Origin: Tolypeutes matacus
Taxonomy: Eukaryota > Chordata > Mammalia > Cingulata > Chlamyphoridae
Direction: 5' to 3'
NCBI GenBank assembly: GCA_026826555.1
Contig: JAKSZT010053764.1
Span: forward strand, 15,791,360 to 15,855,359
Length of the DNA stretch: 64,000 nucleotides
The position numbers and the translations under genes are program-made. Positions 42,851 to 55,569 of this stretch are shown here, in pieces (the stretch's first letter is position 1; each line of letters opens with the position of its first letter). Under the pieces are notes generated by a model that was given only the letters and a program-made list of their open reading frames with translations, was not told where the DNA came from and made no database searches.

Positions 42851-44341
42851 AGTACCTTCTCCCTGTTATATGCAGTTCTTTAAAAAAAACTATTAAAATG
42901 TGAGTAATTGTATTATTATTTCTTTAATGATTCTTTTGTTTGGAGGAATATTAGTCAGTATATGTAGCACTGACTACTGTAACAAACATCCTCAAATCTC
43001 ATGACTTATCATAATAAAAACTTATTTCTTGCTTGTGCCACAGTTCCTATCTGCACTGACTGGCAACTCTGGATGGCTTTCTTTCAGATGATGATTCAGG
43101 GGTCCATGCTCTTTTTAACTTGTGATGTTGTCATCTTCCACATATAACTTCAATGATTACTTGACGCAGAAAGAAAGATCACACAAGGAATTTTATGCCT
43201 GGGCCTGGAAAGGGGATACATCACTTTTGCCCACATTCTACTGGCCAAAACTTGTATTTGGTAAATACAATGAAGGCTGGGGAATGTAGCCTTCCTGTGT
43301 ACCCAGGAAAAGGAAATGTGATTGGGGAGCATCTAGTCAGTTTGTACTACAAGAGAACTTTCATTTTGTTTTGTTTCCTATAATTGAAAGAGCACTAGCA
43401 TCCTGGTGAACTAGAGTTTTCAATGGTATCCCAACAGCCTTATTTGTAAAATAGTTTCCTACAGTGGTATTTCTTTTTAGCCATGGAAATCTCCAAAGGT
43501 TAAGTGCCACCTTGAGGGGAGACTTATGGAAAAGGTATTTTGGTATCTAATCTCCATTTCCACCATAGCAAATCTGTTTTAAAATTATTATTAAGTTAGT
43601 GGGTTCTGTTTAGGATTTTGATGAGAGAAAAAGTAGTTTAAAAAAAAAATAGTTTAAAGATCTCTTAATTAGATGCTCAGTAAATTCACTTTCAGCCCTG
43701 ATATTTGCTTTTCTGAAATTCTGGCAGTACAGAATTTGAGTCAATTGTTTTCATATATAAATTAAACAACCTACCATGAGCCAGAAACTGGACTAGGTGG
43801 TGGGGACAGTTCTATAAAGTTTAAGGACACAAAGAATTCACACCTTTTATGTATGTTTCCTTTATGTTACTCTTTAGTTTTCCACAAAATTAATTCTTCC
43901 CCAAATACAAATTTCTTCAGTAAATGTTTGCTTTGGTTGAATTGAATTAAACAGAAAAATGAGGTTTTCAATATTTTCTTTCTTTCCTAACCTTTGTGTT
44001 AATCCATTCTTTTACAAATTAATTTTTAATTTTTATCAAGGCAATATATACATGAAATTTTGAAAGTCACATAATATTAAATGGCTTGAAATAAAAATCA
44101 GCATTCTCTGTCTTACTTCTCCTGACCCTGGATTCCTCCTTCACAAAGGCAACCACTTTCAAATATTTTAAAGCACTTTTTATGGCTTACTTCCATGTGG
44201 AAGATACTTGTTCTTCTTGTTTTGTGAAATTCTCTCAACACAGTTTCCCATGTGGTCAAATCTGGCTTTGATCTGCACTGGATGCTATCTGGGACTGCTA
44301 CACAGCTATCACCCTGGATCTTGCTTTGCCGTCATCCTGGG
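42851..44341. other. Unassigned; 42945-43335 probably an old mammalian repeat
   Basis: 42945-43335 has wording seen in old LTR- or MER-type repeats (acttctactggccaaaactt-like and ggctggggaatgtagccttc), but the family is uncertain. The rest is AT-rich and without features. Confidence 0.35.
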
Positions 44342-44845
44342 TGTGACAGTTTGAATTTTGTGAATCCCAGAAAAAGATTATGTTCTTGAATTAATCCATT
44401 CCTGTGGGTGTGGGGCCCTTTGGTTGCATAAAGTGACCCTTTGAAGATCACTTGATTAGATTGCTTTAGAGCTTTTGATTGGATCACATCAGTGAGGCAT
44501 GACCCAGGTTGGGTCTCCGCCCTCTTGCTTGGTCTTATAGAGACAGAAAAAACAAAGAGAGAAAGAAGAGACACAGAGAAAAGGAGCTATACCATTTTGA
44601 CCCTGCCATGTAAGAGTGAGGGCTCCAGGTTCTTCTACAGTTGCAGAAAGACAGAAAAGCCCCCAAGAGGCTAAAGGAGACAAGGCCTAGGGCGTGATGC
44701 CTGATCGCCGGTAGCAGAGCTTAACGAGGAAGTAGGGAGAGGCTGGCAGACCCATCATCGTGCCTCACCATGTGGCAGGATTCCAGGATCTGGTAGGAGC
44801 TGACCTTTGGTGACTTTTGGTGAGAAAGCATCTCACCATTTATTT
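44342..44845 (+). mobile_element. ERVL/MaLR-like LTR, xenarthran family
   Basis: It begins tgacagtttgaattttgtga and contains attaatccattcctgtgggt and ggcatgacccaggttgggtc. These match, with divergence, the reverse complement of 21269-21713 (ctattcctgtgggtctgaac). The right boundary is approximate. Confidence 0.55.
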
Positions 44846-45639
44846 ATGGAATAACCTTAGGCACAAGTGTAAGTTCCTCCCTGGTCTTTTCTGTGTATTT
44901 GACTTGTCTTGGGTATACATGCATGGCCCTAGCATTTCCCCTGTTCACACAGATCAAAATTTCTCCTTTTCCTGTAGGAGAGCTCTGTGAGCTGCCTTCT
45001 ACATGCAGGGCGAGTTCTGGAACAGTGAGACCTGCAAATATATATCCTGATTCAGTCCTTCAGATCACCAGACAGATTAGCATAGACATTCCTGCTCCCA
45101 GAATGTGTATGAGGGTTACTCTGCTTTCTCTGGACCCAGGATCAGGGACCTGCACTAGGAATGTGGGACACACCAAGCTGGTGAGGGGATTAGGGAGGGT
45201 CAGCCAGGGTGCCACAACACCCTACAGTTTTCAAGTTGCTCTTGCCTTGTTACAGCATCCCTTTAACTGTTTTCTGGGGCTTTGAGAAAGATGCTTCTGA
45301 CAGGTGTTGTCTGTTATTTAAAACTTTTGTGGGAGGGCAATGCCCTGGAGCAGCTCACTCTGCCATCTTGATGACTGTAACTCTCCGTGCCATCCCCTAA
45401 GGGCTCCTCATTAGTGCTATTGGCCTGTTAAGGAAAACTGACATCCCACGGAGGGTACTGTCTCTGGAGCATGGGCTGCATCCTCTGCACCTGCAGTGAC
45501 TAGAGCCTTCCTGTATACTCACAGCAGCTCCCCCTTTTGTCAGTTATGGGTTTTTGAGAGGAAGACCACAGGGGTAAAGTGCCATTCTCATCACATTATA
45601 TCAACGGGACACACTACCAACATGATTTATCACTGTTGA
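44846..45639. other. No gene or named repeat
   Basis: The frame 44893-45285 (130 codons) has no recognisable domain and is not supported as a gene. Confidence 0.4.
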
Positions 45640-46724
45640 TGTTAATCTTGACCATTTGATGGAGGTAGTGTTTGTCAGATCACGTTTCCCTACTGTAAAG
45701 TTACTCCTTTTTTTCTCCATTTCCATATTGTACTCTTTGGAAGAAAGTCATTGTGAGCAGCCCACACTTGAGTGGGGAATTATCTTCCACCTCTTCAAAC
45801 GGAGAATATCTACATAAATTGTTTAGAATTATTCTACATGGGAGATTTGTCTCTTCTTCCCATTAATTAATTTATTCAATAATTTATTTATATCAGTATT
45901 CTCTTGATGTCCTTTGTAGAGTAGAAGTTTTTCCTTTTCATAAGTTCTAGTTTATCAGATTTTTCTTTCATGAATCATACCTTTGGTACCATATCTAGAA
46001 ATTCATCAGCAGACCCAAGGCCACATAGATTTCTCCTAGGTTTTCTTCTAGAAGTTTTATAGTTTTACTTTTGCATTTAGGTCCATGATCCATATTGAGT
46101 TAATTTCTGTGTATGGTATGGTATCTGTGTCCATTTTTCTATATATGCATGTTTAGTTGGTTCAACACCATTTGTTGAACATTCTGTGCTTTTTCCACTG
46201 AATTTCCATTGTGCTTTTGTCAAAAATCATTTAAGTATATTTGTGTGGGCTGATTTCTTAGTTCTCTGATCTGTACCAGTGTATTGTCTATTCTTCCAAT
46301 ACAATGTAGTCTTGATTACTATAGCTTGATATTAGTAGTGCAAATCCTCCAACTTGTTTTTCTTCAGTCTTATGTTGGCTATTCTAGGACATTTGCCTTT
46401 CTATACACATTTTATAATTGGTTTGCTACTATCTACAAAACTGCTTGCTGGGATTGATTGGTATGACATTGAATCTATAGACCAAGTTGGGTGAATTGAA
46501 ATCTTAACAATATTTTTTCCAATTCATAAACCTGGAATTTCTTTCCACTTATTTAGATTTTCTTTGAATTCTTTCATCTGTGTTTTATAGTTTTCTGCAT
46601 ACAGATCCTGTGTACATAATTTTATATTTATACTTATGTATTTCATTTTTTGGTTTCATAGAAAATGGTATTTTTTAGTTTAAAATACAATTCTTTTCTG
46701 GTATATAGGAAAACAGTTAACTTT

Positions 46725-46852
46725 TTTTTTTTTTTTTTTTTTTGATTAATGAATTTATTCCAAGTAATTAACACACTGAAAATAAAGTTAAACTTACCCA
46801 AGATAACTCATGAATTCTTTAATATTTTTTTAACAAAATGTACAACCCAAAA
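46725..46852 (-). pseudogene. Short retrocopy of an mRNA 3' end
   Basis: A T run at the left (minus-strand poly(A)) is preceded, on the minus strand, by ggaataaattcattaatc: an AATAAA signal some 13 bases from the tail. Flanking copies taggaaaacagttaactttt (46707-46726) and taggaaaatagttaactttt (46853-46872) are the target duplication. About 110 bp of 3' UTR remain; the source gene is unknown. Confidence 0.7.
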
Positions 46853-47125
46853 TAGGAAAATAGTTAACTTTTGTATACTGACCGCATATCCTGAAACCTT
46901 GCTACACTCACGTATTAGTTCCAGAAGCTTTTTTATAGATTCCTTGGTGTTTTCTATATATATAATTATGTAATCTGTAAATCAAGACAGTTTCTTTCTT
47001 TCCAATTTGTATACCTTTTATTTCCTTTTCTTACTGTACTAGTTAGGACTTCCAGTATGATGCTGAATAGAAGACATCTGGCCTTTTCCCCAAACTTAGG
47101 GAGAATCTTGACATTAAGTTTGATG

Positions 47126-47438
47126 CTCCTGTGCCCTGAGGCGGTTGCCGGCCGAGAGCTGCTGGACGCCCCCGCGCCGCAGGAAGCGCTGCTTCTGGGC
47201 CTGGCGCCGCTGCCACAGGATATGGGTCTTGGGCTTCAGCTCCGAGCACATGCGGCCTGCGGGGACGTCTAGGGTGCGGGGCTGGCAGGCGCCTGCCGAG
47301 ATGGGGAGATGCGGTGAGCTCATCCTTCTGGCGACTCCCAAGATCTCCTCCTAGACTGCTCCCCTGCCCCCCCCCTCCCGTTCTGTGTTCAGGGCTGGGG
47401 CCCCAGTGTCTGGCATACAGTAGGTGCTTAATAAAGGA
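47126..47438. other. GC- and CpG-rich foreign segment inside an old L1
   Basis: L1 wording runs up to ttaagtttgatg (47114-47125) and resumes at ttttgtaggtgtccttta near 47439. Between lie some 150 bp with about twenty CpGs (47140-47300), a C-rich run, then gtctggcatacagtaggtgc and AATAAA at 47430-47435. The right end resembles an mRNA 3' end, perhaps L2/MIR derived. Overlapping frames exist on both strands (for example 47114-47341 minus), none recognised. No A tail or target duplication is clear. It may be a retrocopied or transduced gene fragment. Confidence 0.5.
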
Positions 47439-49098
47439 TTTTTGTAGGTGTCCTTTACCAAATATTCCTAGTTTGCTGAGAGGTGTTTTTTTTTTTTTTA
47501 ATCACAAATGTATGTTGGATTTTGTCAAATGCTTTTTCTGTCAGTTGATATGATCATATGATTTTTCTTCTTTATCCTTTGATATGGTGAATTACATTGA
47601 TTGATTTCTTTTTTAATCCTGAATAAACCTTAAATTCTTGGAATAAATATCACTTGGTTGTAGTGTATAATTCTTTTTATACATTGTTGGATTTAATGTA
47701 CTAATAGTTTATTGAAGATTTTAAATCTATGTTCATGATCTTTAATAATATTAGTCTTTAATTTTGTTTTCTAATGATATCTACATCTAGTTTTGGTATT
47801 AGAGTAACGCTGACCTTATATAATGAGTTAAGAAGTGTTCCATCTGGTTCTATTTTCTGGAAAGGATTATGGAGAATTGGTACTATTTCTTCCTTAGATG
47901 TTTGGAAGACTTCCCAGTGAAACCATCTGAACTGGATGCTTTCTTTTTTGGCAGTTTATTATTGATTCAATTTCTTTCATAGATAAGGACTCATCACGTT
48001 ACCTATTTATCCTTGTGTAAGATTTGGTAGCTTGTGTCTTTCAAGGAATTAGTCCTTTTTATATAAGTTTTCATATTGTGGAAATAGAGTTGCTAATAAT
48101 ATTACTTTATTAGCCATTAAATATGATGGGGTCAGTAGTGATGATCTCTCTTTCTTTTCTGATAATGTCAATTTGTGTCTTCTTTCACTTTTTTCTTAGA
48201 GCTTTATCAATTTTATCAATCATTTCAAAGAGCCAACTTTTATTTTGTTTATTTTCGATTGTTTTTCTTTCTTTTTCTCTTACATTTCATTCGTCTCTTG
48301 TCTAACTTTTATCTCTTTTTTTCTGTTTGCTTTAGACTTAAATATTTCTTCTTTTTCTAGTTTCCTATGGTGAAAGCTTAGATTATTGATTTTAGATCTT
48401 TCTTCTTTCCTAGTAAATGCATTTAAATGCTATAAATTTCTCTCTAAGCTCTGCTTTTGCTGCAGCGCACAAATTTTGATAAGTTGTATTTTCATATTGA
48501 TTTAGTTAAAATATTTAAAAATTTCTCTCAAGACTTCTTTTTGACCCGTAGATTATTTAGAAAGATGTTATTTATTTCCAGATATTTGGGAGATTTTCCC
48601 ACTATCTTTCTGCTACTGATTTCTGTCATTTGAGAACATTCTTTGTAGGATTTCTGTTCTTTTACCTTTGTTAAGGCATGTTTCATGGCCCAGTATGTGG
48701 TCTATCCTAGTGAATGTTCCATGTGACCTTGAAAAGAATGTGTATTCTGCTGTTATTTGATGGAGTATTCTACAAATGTCAGTTAGATCAAATTGATTGA
48801 TAGTGCTATTCAGGTCATCTATATCTTTACTGATTTTACACCTGCTTGATCTATCAATTACTGGCAGAAGGGTATTGAAGTCTCCAAACCAAATAGTAGT
48901 GGATTTATCTATTTCTTCTTTCAGTTTTATCAGCTTTGTCTCATATATTTTAACACTTTCTTGTTAGGTTCATACACACTTAACATTGTTATGTCTTCTG
49001 GAGAATTTACTCCTTTATCATCAGGTAATACCCCTCTTAATCCCTGATAATCAAAGATAACTTGTTCTGCAGTTTGCTTTGTCCCCAGCTTTGGATTA

Positions 49099-49541
49099 GT
49101 GGTGTGCATTGAATTGTGTACTCAAGTTTGGACATTTTCTTGGTGTTGGCCCATATCTTGGTGGGTGTGGACCCATTGTAAATAAGATCTCTTCAAGATG
49201 TTTTCAGTTAAGGTGCGGTCCAATCAGATCAGATTTGGTTTTAATTCAGATTACTGGAGTCCCTTATAAACTGAGCGAAAATCAGATGGAGAGAGAGGCC
49301 ACAGGGAGCAAACAGAAGCTGGAAATCAACATAACCTAGAAGAGAAAGGAGAAGACACTGTCATGTGCATTGCCATGTGATGGAAAAGTCAAGGAACCCC
49401 AGAGATTGTTGGCCAGCCAGAAGACACTGACCCTGGAAGGAAGAAAGCCTTCTAGACTCTGAAACTTAATTAAATAAATTACCATTGTTTGAACCAATCC
49501 ATTATGGTATTTGTTTTCATAGCTAGGAAACTAAAATAATT
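49099..49541 (+). mobile_element. ERVL/MaLR-like LTR, xenarthran family
   Basis: It starts tggtgtgcattgaattgtgt and contains cttggtgggtgtggacccat, ggagtcccttataaactgag and ttaaataaattaccattgtt. It ends catagctaggaaactaaaat. It belongs with 2235-2580, 21269-21713 and 44342-44845. It lies in the endonuclease region of the old L1. Confidence 0.65.
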
Positions 49542-49579
49542 AGTTTTAACATGGTATATTTCTCTTCATCCCTTTGCCT

Positions 49580-49637
49580 TTTTTTTTTTTTTTTTTTTCA
49601 TTCATCACTTCAATCTTTATTACAGCTTTTTCATTAA
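49580..49637 (-). pseudogene. Very short retrocopy of an mRNA 3' end
   Basis: A run of about 20 T is followed by some 38 bp. On the minus strand they read gctgtaataaagattgaagt then gatgaatg before the A run, placing an AATAAA signal about 18 bases from the tail. Flanking atccctttgcc / atctctttgct suggests a diverged target duplication. Source unknown. Confidence 0.6.
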
Positions 49638-50274
49638 TCTCTTTGCTTTTAACATATCAAAATCCTCGTATTTAAACTGGGGTTCTTGTAGACAACATAT
49701 AGTTAGGTCTTGCTTTTAATTCACTCTGGCAATCTGTCTTTTAATTGGTATATTTAGACCATTCTTATTTAAAGTGATTGTTAATATAGTTGGACTAACA
49801 ATCTACAATGCTTGTACCAGATTTTTATCCATTGCATTTGTTCTTTGTTTGTACACACACACACACACATCTGCCCCTTTTCTGCCTTCTGTGGTTTAAT
49901 TGAGCATTGTATATGATTTCATTTTGTCTCTTCTTATAGCATATCAATTATAATTCTTTAAAAAGTTTTAGTGGTTTCCTAGAATTTACAATATACATTT
50001 TAAAATAATACCTTCAAATATCACTATACCATTTCATGTGTAGTGCAGACACCTTATGACAGAATATTCCCAATAGCTCCCTCTTGTCCTTTGTGACATT
50101 GCTGTCATCCATTTCATTTATCTGTATGCTAAAACCACCCAATATATTGTTACTACTATTATTTTAAACAGTTATCTTTTAAATAAATTAAGAATAATAA
50201 AAATAAAATATTTTGTTTTACCTTCATTTGTTCATTCTCTGATGCTTTTCCTTTCTTTATATAGATCCGTGTTG

Positions 50275-50724
50275 TTGTTTTTTAAAGATTTATTTATTTA
50301 CTTTATCCATTTTAAACCCCCCCTTCCCCATTTGCTGTTTTGTGTCCATTCGCTGGGCAATTCTCTGTGTCTGTTTCCTGCCATCTCTTTTCATCCTCCT
50401 CCTCCAGTCTTCACCAGGATTCAATCCTGGAGACCTCTGATGCAGGAGAGAAGTGTTCTGCCACCTGCGCCACCTCGGTTCCTGGTTTTCAGAGCTTTCG
50501 GAGCGTCTCGTCTTGTTTCTCCCCTGCATCTCTCTCCGGTTACATCATCATCTTGCTGCATGGCTCCCGGGGCCTGGTGGCTCACCAGCACACAGAGCCT
50601 GGCAGCCCATGCACCTTCTATATATATCCATATTTTTTATTTTACCAGGAGGTCCCGGGGATCGAACCCAGGTCCCTCCATATGGCAGACGGACGCTCAA
50701 CCATTTGAGCCACATCCGCCCCCC
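50275..50724 (-). mobile_element. DAS-type SINE, dimeric form
   Basis: Same order as 42113-42606: aagatttatttatttacttt, aggattcaatcctggagacc, the linker (ttgctgcatggctcccgggg), then the head (ggtcccggggatcgaaccca, ttgagccacatccgcccccc). Flanks tagatccgtgtt / tagactggtgtt may be the target copies. Confidence 0.88.
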
Positions 50725-51683
50725 TAGACTGGTGTTTCTACCTATATTATTTTCCTTGTGTCTGAAGAACTTTTAGCATTTCTGCTGGTGATGAATTCAC
50801 TCAGTTCTTGTTATCTGAGAAAGTCTTTATTTCTCCTTTACTTTTGAAGATTAATTTACTGGATATAGAATTGTAGGTGGGTAGTTGTTTCTTTCAGCAC
50901 TTTAAATATTTTACTATACTTTCTCTTTGTATGCATGATGTCTGGTGAGAAGTCTACTGTAATTCTTATCCTTGCTCCACCATAAGTAAGGGGTCCCCTC
51001 TAATGGCCTCTTTCAAGATTTTCTCTTTGTCTTTGGTTTTCTGCAGTTTGAATGTGATATGACTAGGTGTGATTTTGGAGGTGTTTATCCTGCTTGTTAT
51101 TTTCTGAGCCTCCTGGATCTGTGTTTTGTCTGTCATTAATTTTGGCAAGCTCTTGGCCATTATAACTTCAAATATTTCTTCTTCTCCATTCTTTCTTTTC
51201 TTTATAGTATTCTAGTTACATGCGTGCTACACCTTTTGATATTGACCCACAGTTCTTGAGTGTTATGTTCTGTCTTTGCTTTCCATTCTTTTACTCTTTG
51301 CATTTCAGTCTGAGAAATTTCTATTAACCTATCTTCAAGCTCGCTACTCTTTCTTCAGTTGTGTGGAGTGAATTGCTGAAACATTTTTTTTCTGTTACAG
51401 TGTTTTTGATTTCTAGCATTTCGTTTTGGTTCTTTCTTAGAGTTGCCATCTTTCTGCTTACATTACTTATCTGTTCATATATTCTTAATTTTCCATTACA
51501 GTCCTTAAAATATTAATCATAGTTATTTTAAATGCCCTATCTGATCATTCCAATATCTGTGTCATTTCTGAATCTGGTTCTGATGATTGCATTGTCTCCT
51601 CAGGCTGTGTTTTTTCCTGACTTTTGTCATGCCTTGTAATTTTTTTGTTGAAATCCAGATTTTTGTATTAAGTAATAGGAACT

Positions 51684-51871
51684 TGGGAAGCGGCTGTGGC
51701 TCAATCAGTAGGGGTCCCGTTTACCATATGGGAGACCCCAGGTTCGGTTCCCAGGGCCTCCTGGTGAAGGCAAGCCCGCCCTCACGGCATGGTTAGCTGA
51801 CCCAGCGAGCACAAGCAGCAAGGGGTGGATAAATGAATAAATAAATAAAATCTTAAAAAAAAAAAAAAAAA
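51684..51871 (+). mobile_element. DAS-type SINE
   Basis: The head tgggaagcggctgtggctca, atcagtaggggtcccgttta and gaccccaggttcggttccca is followed by an ataaa-repeat and an A tail. Target duplication aagtaataggaact / aagtaataggagct lies at 51670-51683 and 51872-51885. Confidence 0.9.
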
Positions 51872-52500
51872 AAGTAATAGGAGCTGAAGCAAAAACGCCT
51901 TTAGTGTGAGGATAGATGTTAATCTGGCTAGGAGTTGAGCTGTTTTTAATGTTTCCTATAGCTTAAGGTGTCAGAGGCCCCAAATTCCTGTAGAATCATT
52001 TTTTTATCTCCCCTCTTAACAGTGGATTTTCCTAAGTATTCCTCCCCGGAGAGTCTAGATCTTTCATCTCTTTCAGCTGCCATATTTTGCTGCTATAATA
52101 GGGTCCCATTAGTGTGGTGTAGGAAAGGGAAACATTCTATAATCTTCTGATTAAATCTCAGGATTTTAGTGTATCTCTGGGCTGTGACCTTCACAAGTGT
52201 TTCTCCAGTAGCATAACTTTCTGTGCCATCCCTAGTTTCGCTGGGCTGAAGCTATCCAAATCTATGTTCTTAAAGCCTTGGCCCCGGGTGACCAGGAGTT
52301 ATTTCCCCCATTTTGTGGGGAAAATAGGTGTAGCCTCTCATCTGTGTTTCTCTGGATGTGCCTGACTGTCCAGATTTCAGAGTGGTGGTTTGTCCTGTGA
52401 CCTTAGTCCTATGATGGGTCCAAGAAAAGTAGTGGATTTTCCATTTGTCCAGCCTTTACTTGTTGTAAGTATAGGAGCAACAACTTCTCAGTTCTTGACA

Positions 52501-53310
52501 CATCACAGCTTAAACTGGAAGATATTTTTCTTCTATTTTTTTCTTTAACATATTTAATCTATAACCCTTTTATTGAATATTTAAAAACTTGGCTCCTTAT
52601 TTTTAATTTCCAAGAGCTATTTCTGGTTTTCTGAGGGCTTCTTAAATAGCATACTGTTTTTGTTTATGGATGACATATCTGCTTTTATCTTTCCAAGGAC
52701 AATACTTTTTTCTATTGGAATTCTAAAACCCTTTATACAAAAAAGATTTCTTTGGGTTTCAGAATTTTACTTCCATACTTTAGATTTTTAAAAATTTCTC
52801 AGTCTTTAAGAATAAGCTTGATTCATTAGAAATATTATCACATTGGAAACCTCATTATTTATTTTGAATTTTTACATGTCTTCTAGTTATGGGCTAGCCC
52901 ATGTGAAGTTTTGCAGAGACCAAAATTCTCAGTTAAATTTTGAAACAACAACAACAACAAAACTTTCTGGACTATGTGGATTAACTATTGTTCACAATAT
53001 GTGGGCAATTCTCTTTAAATCGTTGTAGGTTCCAACAGATGTATACTATTTAAAACATCTGCCCTCTGAGAGATTATTAGGCTGTCCTTCAAGTGGAAGA
53101 AGTAAGCATTGTTGTCATAGAAACAATTCTTTTTAGCTCTTTCAAGGGAGGGCTGCAATTCTTAAATCTTTTTGTACTATTTTATAAATAACATTATAAG
53201 ATGCCAGTGAATCCCTGGCTAGAGATAACCATAATGCTGCCATCTCTTTAATTTTTTTTTTTTTTTTTCTTATATTATGGACTTCTGGGAAGAAATCTTA
53301 AAACCAGCTT
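52501..53310. other. Unassigned AT-rich stretch
   Basis: A (CAA)n run is at about 52946-52962. No gene or named repeat otherwise. Confidence 0.4.
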
Positions 53311-53409
53311 TTTTTTTTTTTTTTTTTTTTACCGGGAGGTCCGGGGATCGAACCCCGGTCCCTCCATGTGGTAGACGGACACCGAACCTCTTGAGCCACA
53401 TCCATTTCC
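53311..53409 (-). mobile_element. DAS-type SINE, short form
   Basis: A T run, then accgggaggtccggggatcg, aaccccggtccctccatgtg and cttgagccacatccatttcc. Flanks aaaaccagctt / aaaacaagctt are near-identical target copies. Confidence 0.88.
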
Positions 53410-53594
53410 AAAACAAGCTTATAAAGAATGCATCATTACCAACTCTTCCATGTCAGGTCCAAGCTAGACATTCAGCAGTTCTGTAGGCCAAAACACAGGG
53501 ATTGTTTACCTCCATATAAGAAATACTAATAGTCTTAGTTCAAAAATAGAAAAAAATGACTGCAAATACTACTATCTGCCATTTTTTATCTCCT

Positions 53595-53775
53595 GTTACA
53601 TGCCAAATACTAGTCAAATCCTGAAAGATAACTATTATGCTCAAATCACTGAAAAAGAAATTGAGGCAGAGAGAGGTTAAGTGACTTACTCAGATCCGTA
53701 GAGGTATATTAGTGGGATGCCAGAATTCTGGTCTAGGTCTTTCTGGCTTCTTGCACTCACCATCCCACCTCTATT
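53595..53775 (-). repeat. MIR SINE
   Basis: Antisense MIR: actgaaaaagaaattgaggc, agagagaggttaagtgactt, actcagatccgtagagg, then the tRNA-like part. Well preserved in the core. Confidence 0.8.
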
Positions 53776-55014
53776 TATGGATTTGTGGCCGTTTTTTGAG
53801 GGGAGTCTGTTAACATTGTGAATGGTTTTATATAACTTTCTGTTCATAATCATTTTTTTCATTCAACTAAACAATTTCTATTTATAGATCTCTTCATCTA
53901 ATGTCTTCAGAATTAGTAGTTTTGGTAACTGTATAAAATCCTTCTAATTGACCTATTTAAATATCTTTTCACGTGTAAGACTTCATGGGGTAAGATCACT
54001 ACCCCCCACTCCACCCCCAGGGGAGGTAAAGAAGGTACTCACAAATGCAGGGACCAGAAAGCATCTTTTATGAGATCATCAGTAAATCTTTACTCAGCAA
54101 GGCTTCTGGGGACTGAACTTTTAAGCTGTCCCTTAAGTGGAGATGAGGAGCCAGATGGCACCTGAATTTGGGAACCACAGGAACAAGTCAATTACTGTGA
54201 TGATTGGGAGCATGAGTCCAACTACTAAAAATGGCTGAGGCTCACCTGAACAATAATGTGAAAAAAAGCACACAAACTATCATCTCAAAACATCATCTTC
54301 AACCTGAAGGTAATAGGTGAAGGAGCCTCTTGGGAGGTAAGAAAAAACACAAGTCCACTGTGGAGTAAGGAAATCAGATAATTAATCTAGTACCTGTAAG
54401 AAGCTGCATGTTTCACGGAGAGACAGAAATGCATCCAAAATGTATCCAAAAAAAAAACAAAAACAAAAAAAATCTCAGGGAAGGTCAAGTTTCCTCTGAA
54501 ATAAAGATGAAGAAACAGCAATTCCATGAGAACTAAAACTCTAAAGAGCTCCAGAATCTTCACTTTCTCATGTATAAAATCTAAATAAATTACCATATTT
54601 TGTTAGTGCCAATAAATGCTTAAATTGGTTTTATGGTATTAGTTATGATTGTTATTTTTATGTCAAACCTTGCTCCTTGAACATGAGCTGATTTCTTGAT
54701 ATCTCATCATTTCAGCTCCAGAGAAATGTAAAACTGCCCCCACCCAGTTGAGTCAAGTGGATGCTCTACAGGGAGATGCATATTAGCATAGAAGTTGTAC
54801 ATTATCCACTAACTGTGACATGGGGCGTGGGGAGCAGGAATGTCTTAGGAGGAGAAGAATTTGGTCATTTTTAGACAGTGAATGTCTAACTTTTAAAAAC
54901 CATGTCTAACTTTTTAAAACCAAAAGCATTCTTTTGGAGAGGCTGTTTCTCATCAAAAAGAGTTTATTATCCAAACTTGGCATTACAATAACCATTTTTC
55001 TCTTGATTGCTTTT
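53776..55014. other. No gene or named repeat
   Basis: Includes a near-duplicate gtctaactttt-aaaacc at about 54885-54922. The minus-strand frame 54387-54596 crosses an A-rich run and has no domain. Confidence 0.4.
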
Positions 55015-55340
55015 GTTTTTAATAAGAACTTTATTTAAGTGTAATTCATGAGCCATAAAATTCACCCTGGTAAAGTATGCAGTTCACTGTTTTTTAGTGT
55101 ATTCACAGAGTTGTGCAACCATCAACACTATCTAATTCCAGAACATTTTTATCCCCAAAAGAAACTTCATACAATATTAGCAGTCACTTCTTGTTCTTTC
55201 CTCCCCCCAGCCCCTGGCAATTACTAATCTACTTTCTGACTTTATGAATTTGCCTATTCTGGACATTTCATATAAATGAAATCATTGAAATATGTGGGGT
55301 TTTGTATCTGAGTTCTTTCCCTCAGCATGTTTTCAAGGAA
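55015..55340 (-). mobile_element. Old L1M-type 3' UTR
   Basis: Antisense wording: tttatttaagtgtaattcat, gttgtgcaaccatcaacact, ccctggcaattactaatcta and tttcatataaatgaaatcat. Typical for this class; non-coding. Confidence 0.7.
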
Positions 55341-55569
55341 CAATTTCTCTTTTGTAATCAATTTCCTGGCAGAACTTACCAAGCTGTACCCACATGACCC
55401 TGCATGTTCCTTATTCATATGTAAATTTCTATGACCTGTGCTTGAATTATCCAGGTCAATTCATCGAGCCCTCCCAGCCCGTATATAGCCCGCATATTGA
55501 CTGTGTCTAGCCTAGGCCCAGCCCTACCTAACTGACTCAACAGAGACAAATCCCAGCGAGATCCCAGGC

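Larger units (their letters stand above)
45640..52500 (-). mobile_element. Old full-size L1, heavily interrupted
   Basis: The antisense order is kept: 3' part and ORF2 C-terminus (45.9-46.7 kb), RT region (46.9-48.3 kb), endonuclease (48.4-49.8 kb), ORF1 (50.75-51.6 kb) and a 5'-UTR-like region to about 52.5 kb. Wording such as gttcaacaccatttgttgaa, tctagtttatcagatttttc and ttgaagtctccaaaccaaat is typical. It is more diverged than the two full-length L1s. At least six later insertions lie in it: 46725, 47126, 49099, 49580, 50275 and 51684. Confidence 0.75.

Noticed and set aside
44893..45285. 130-codon open frame as a possible gene
   Set aside because: No start context, domain, splice sites or coding bias that I can see; the neighbourhood is repeat DNA.
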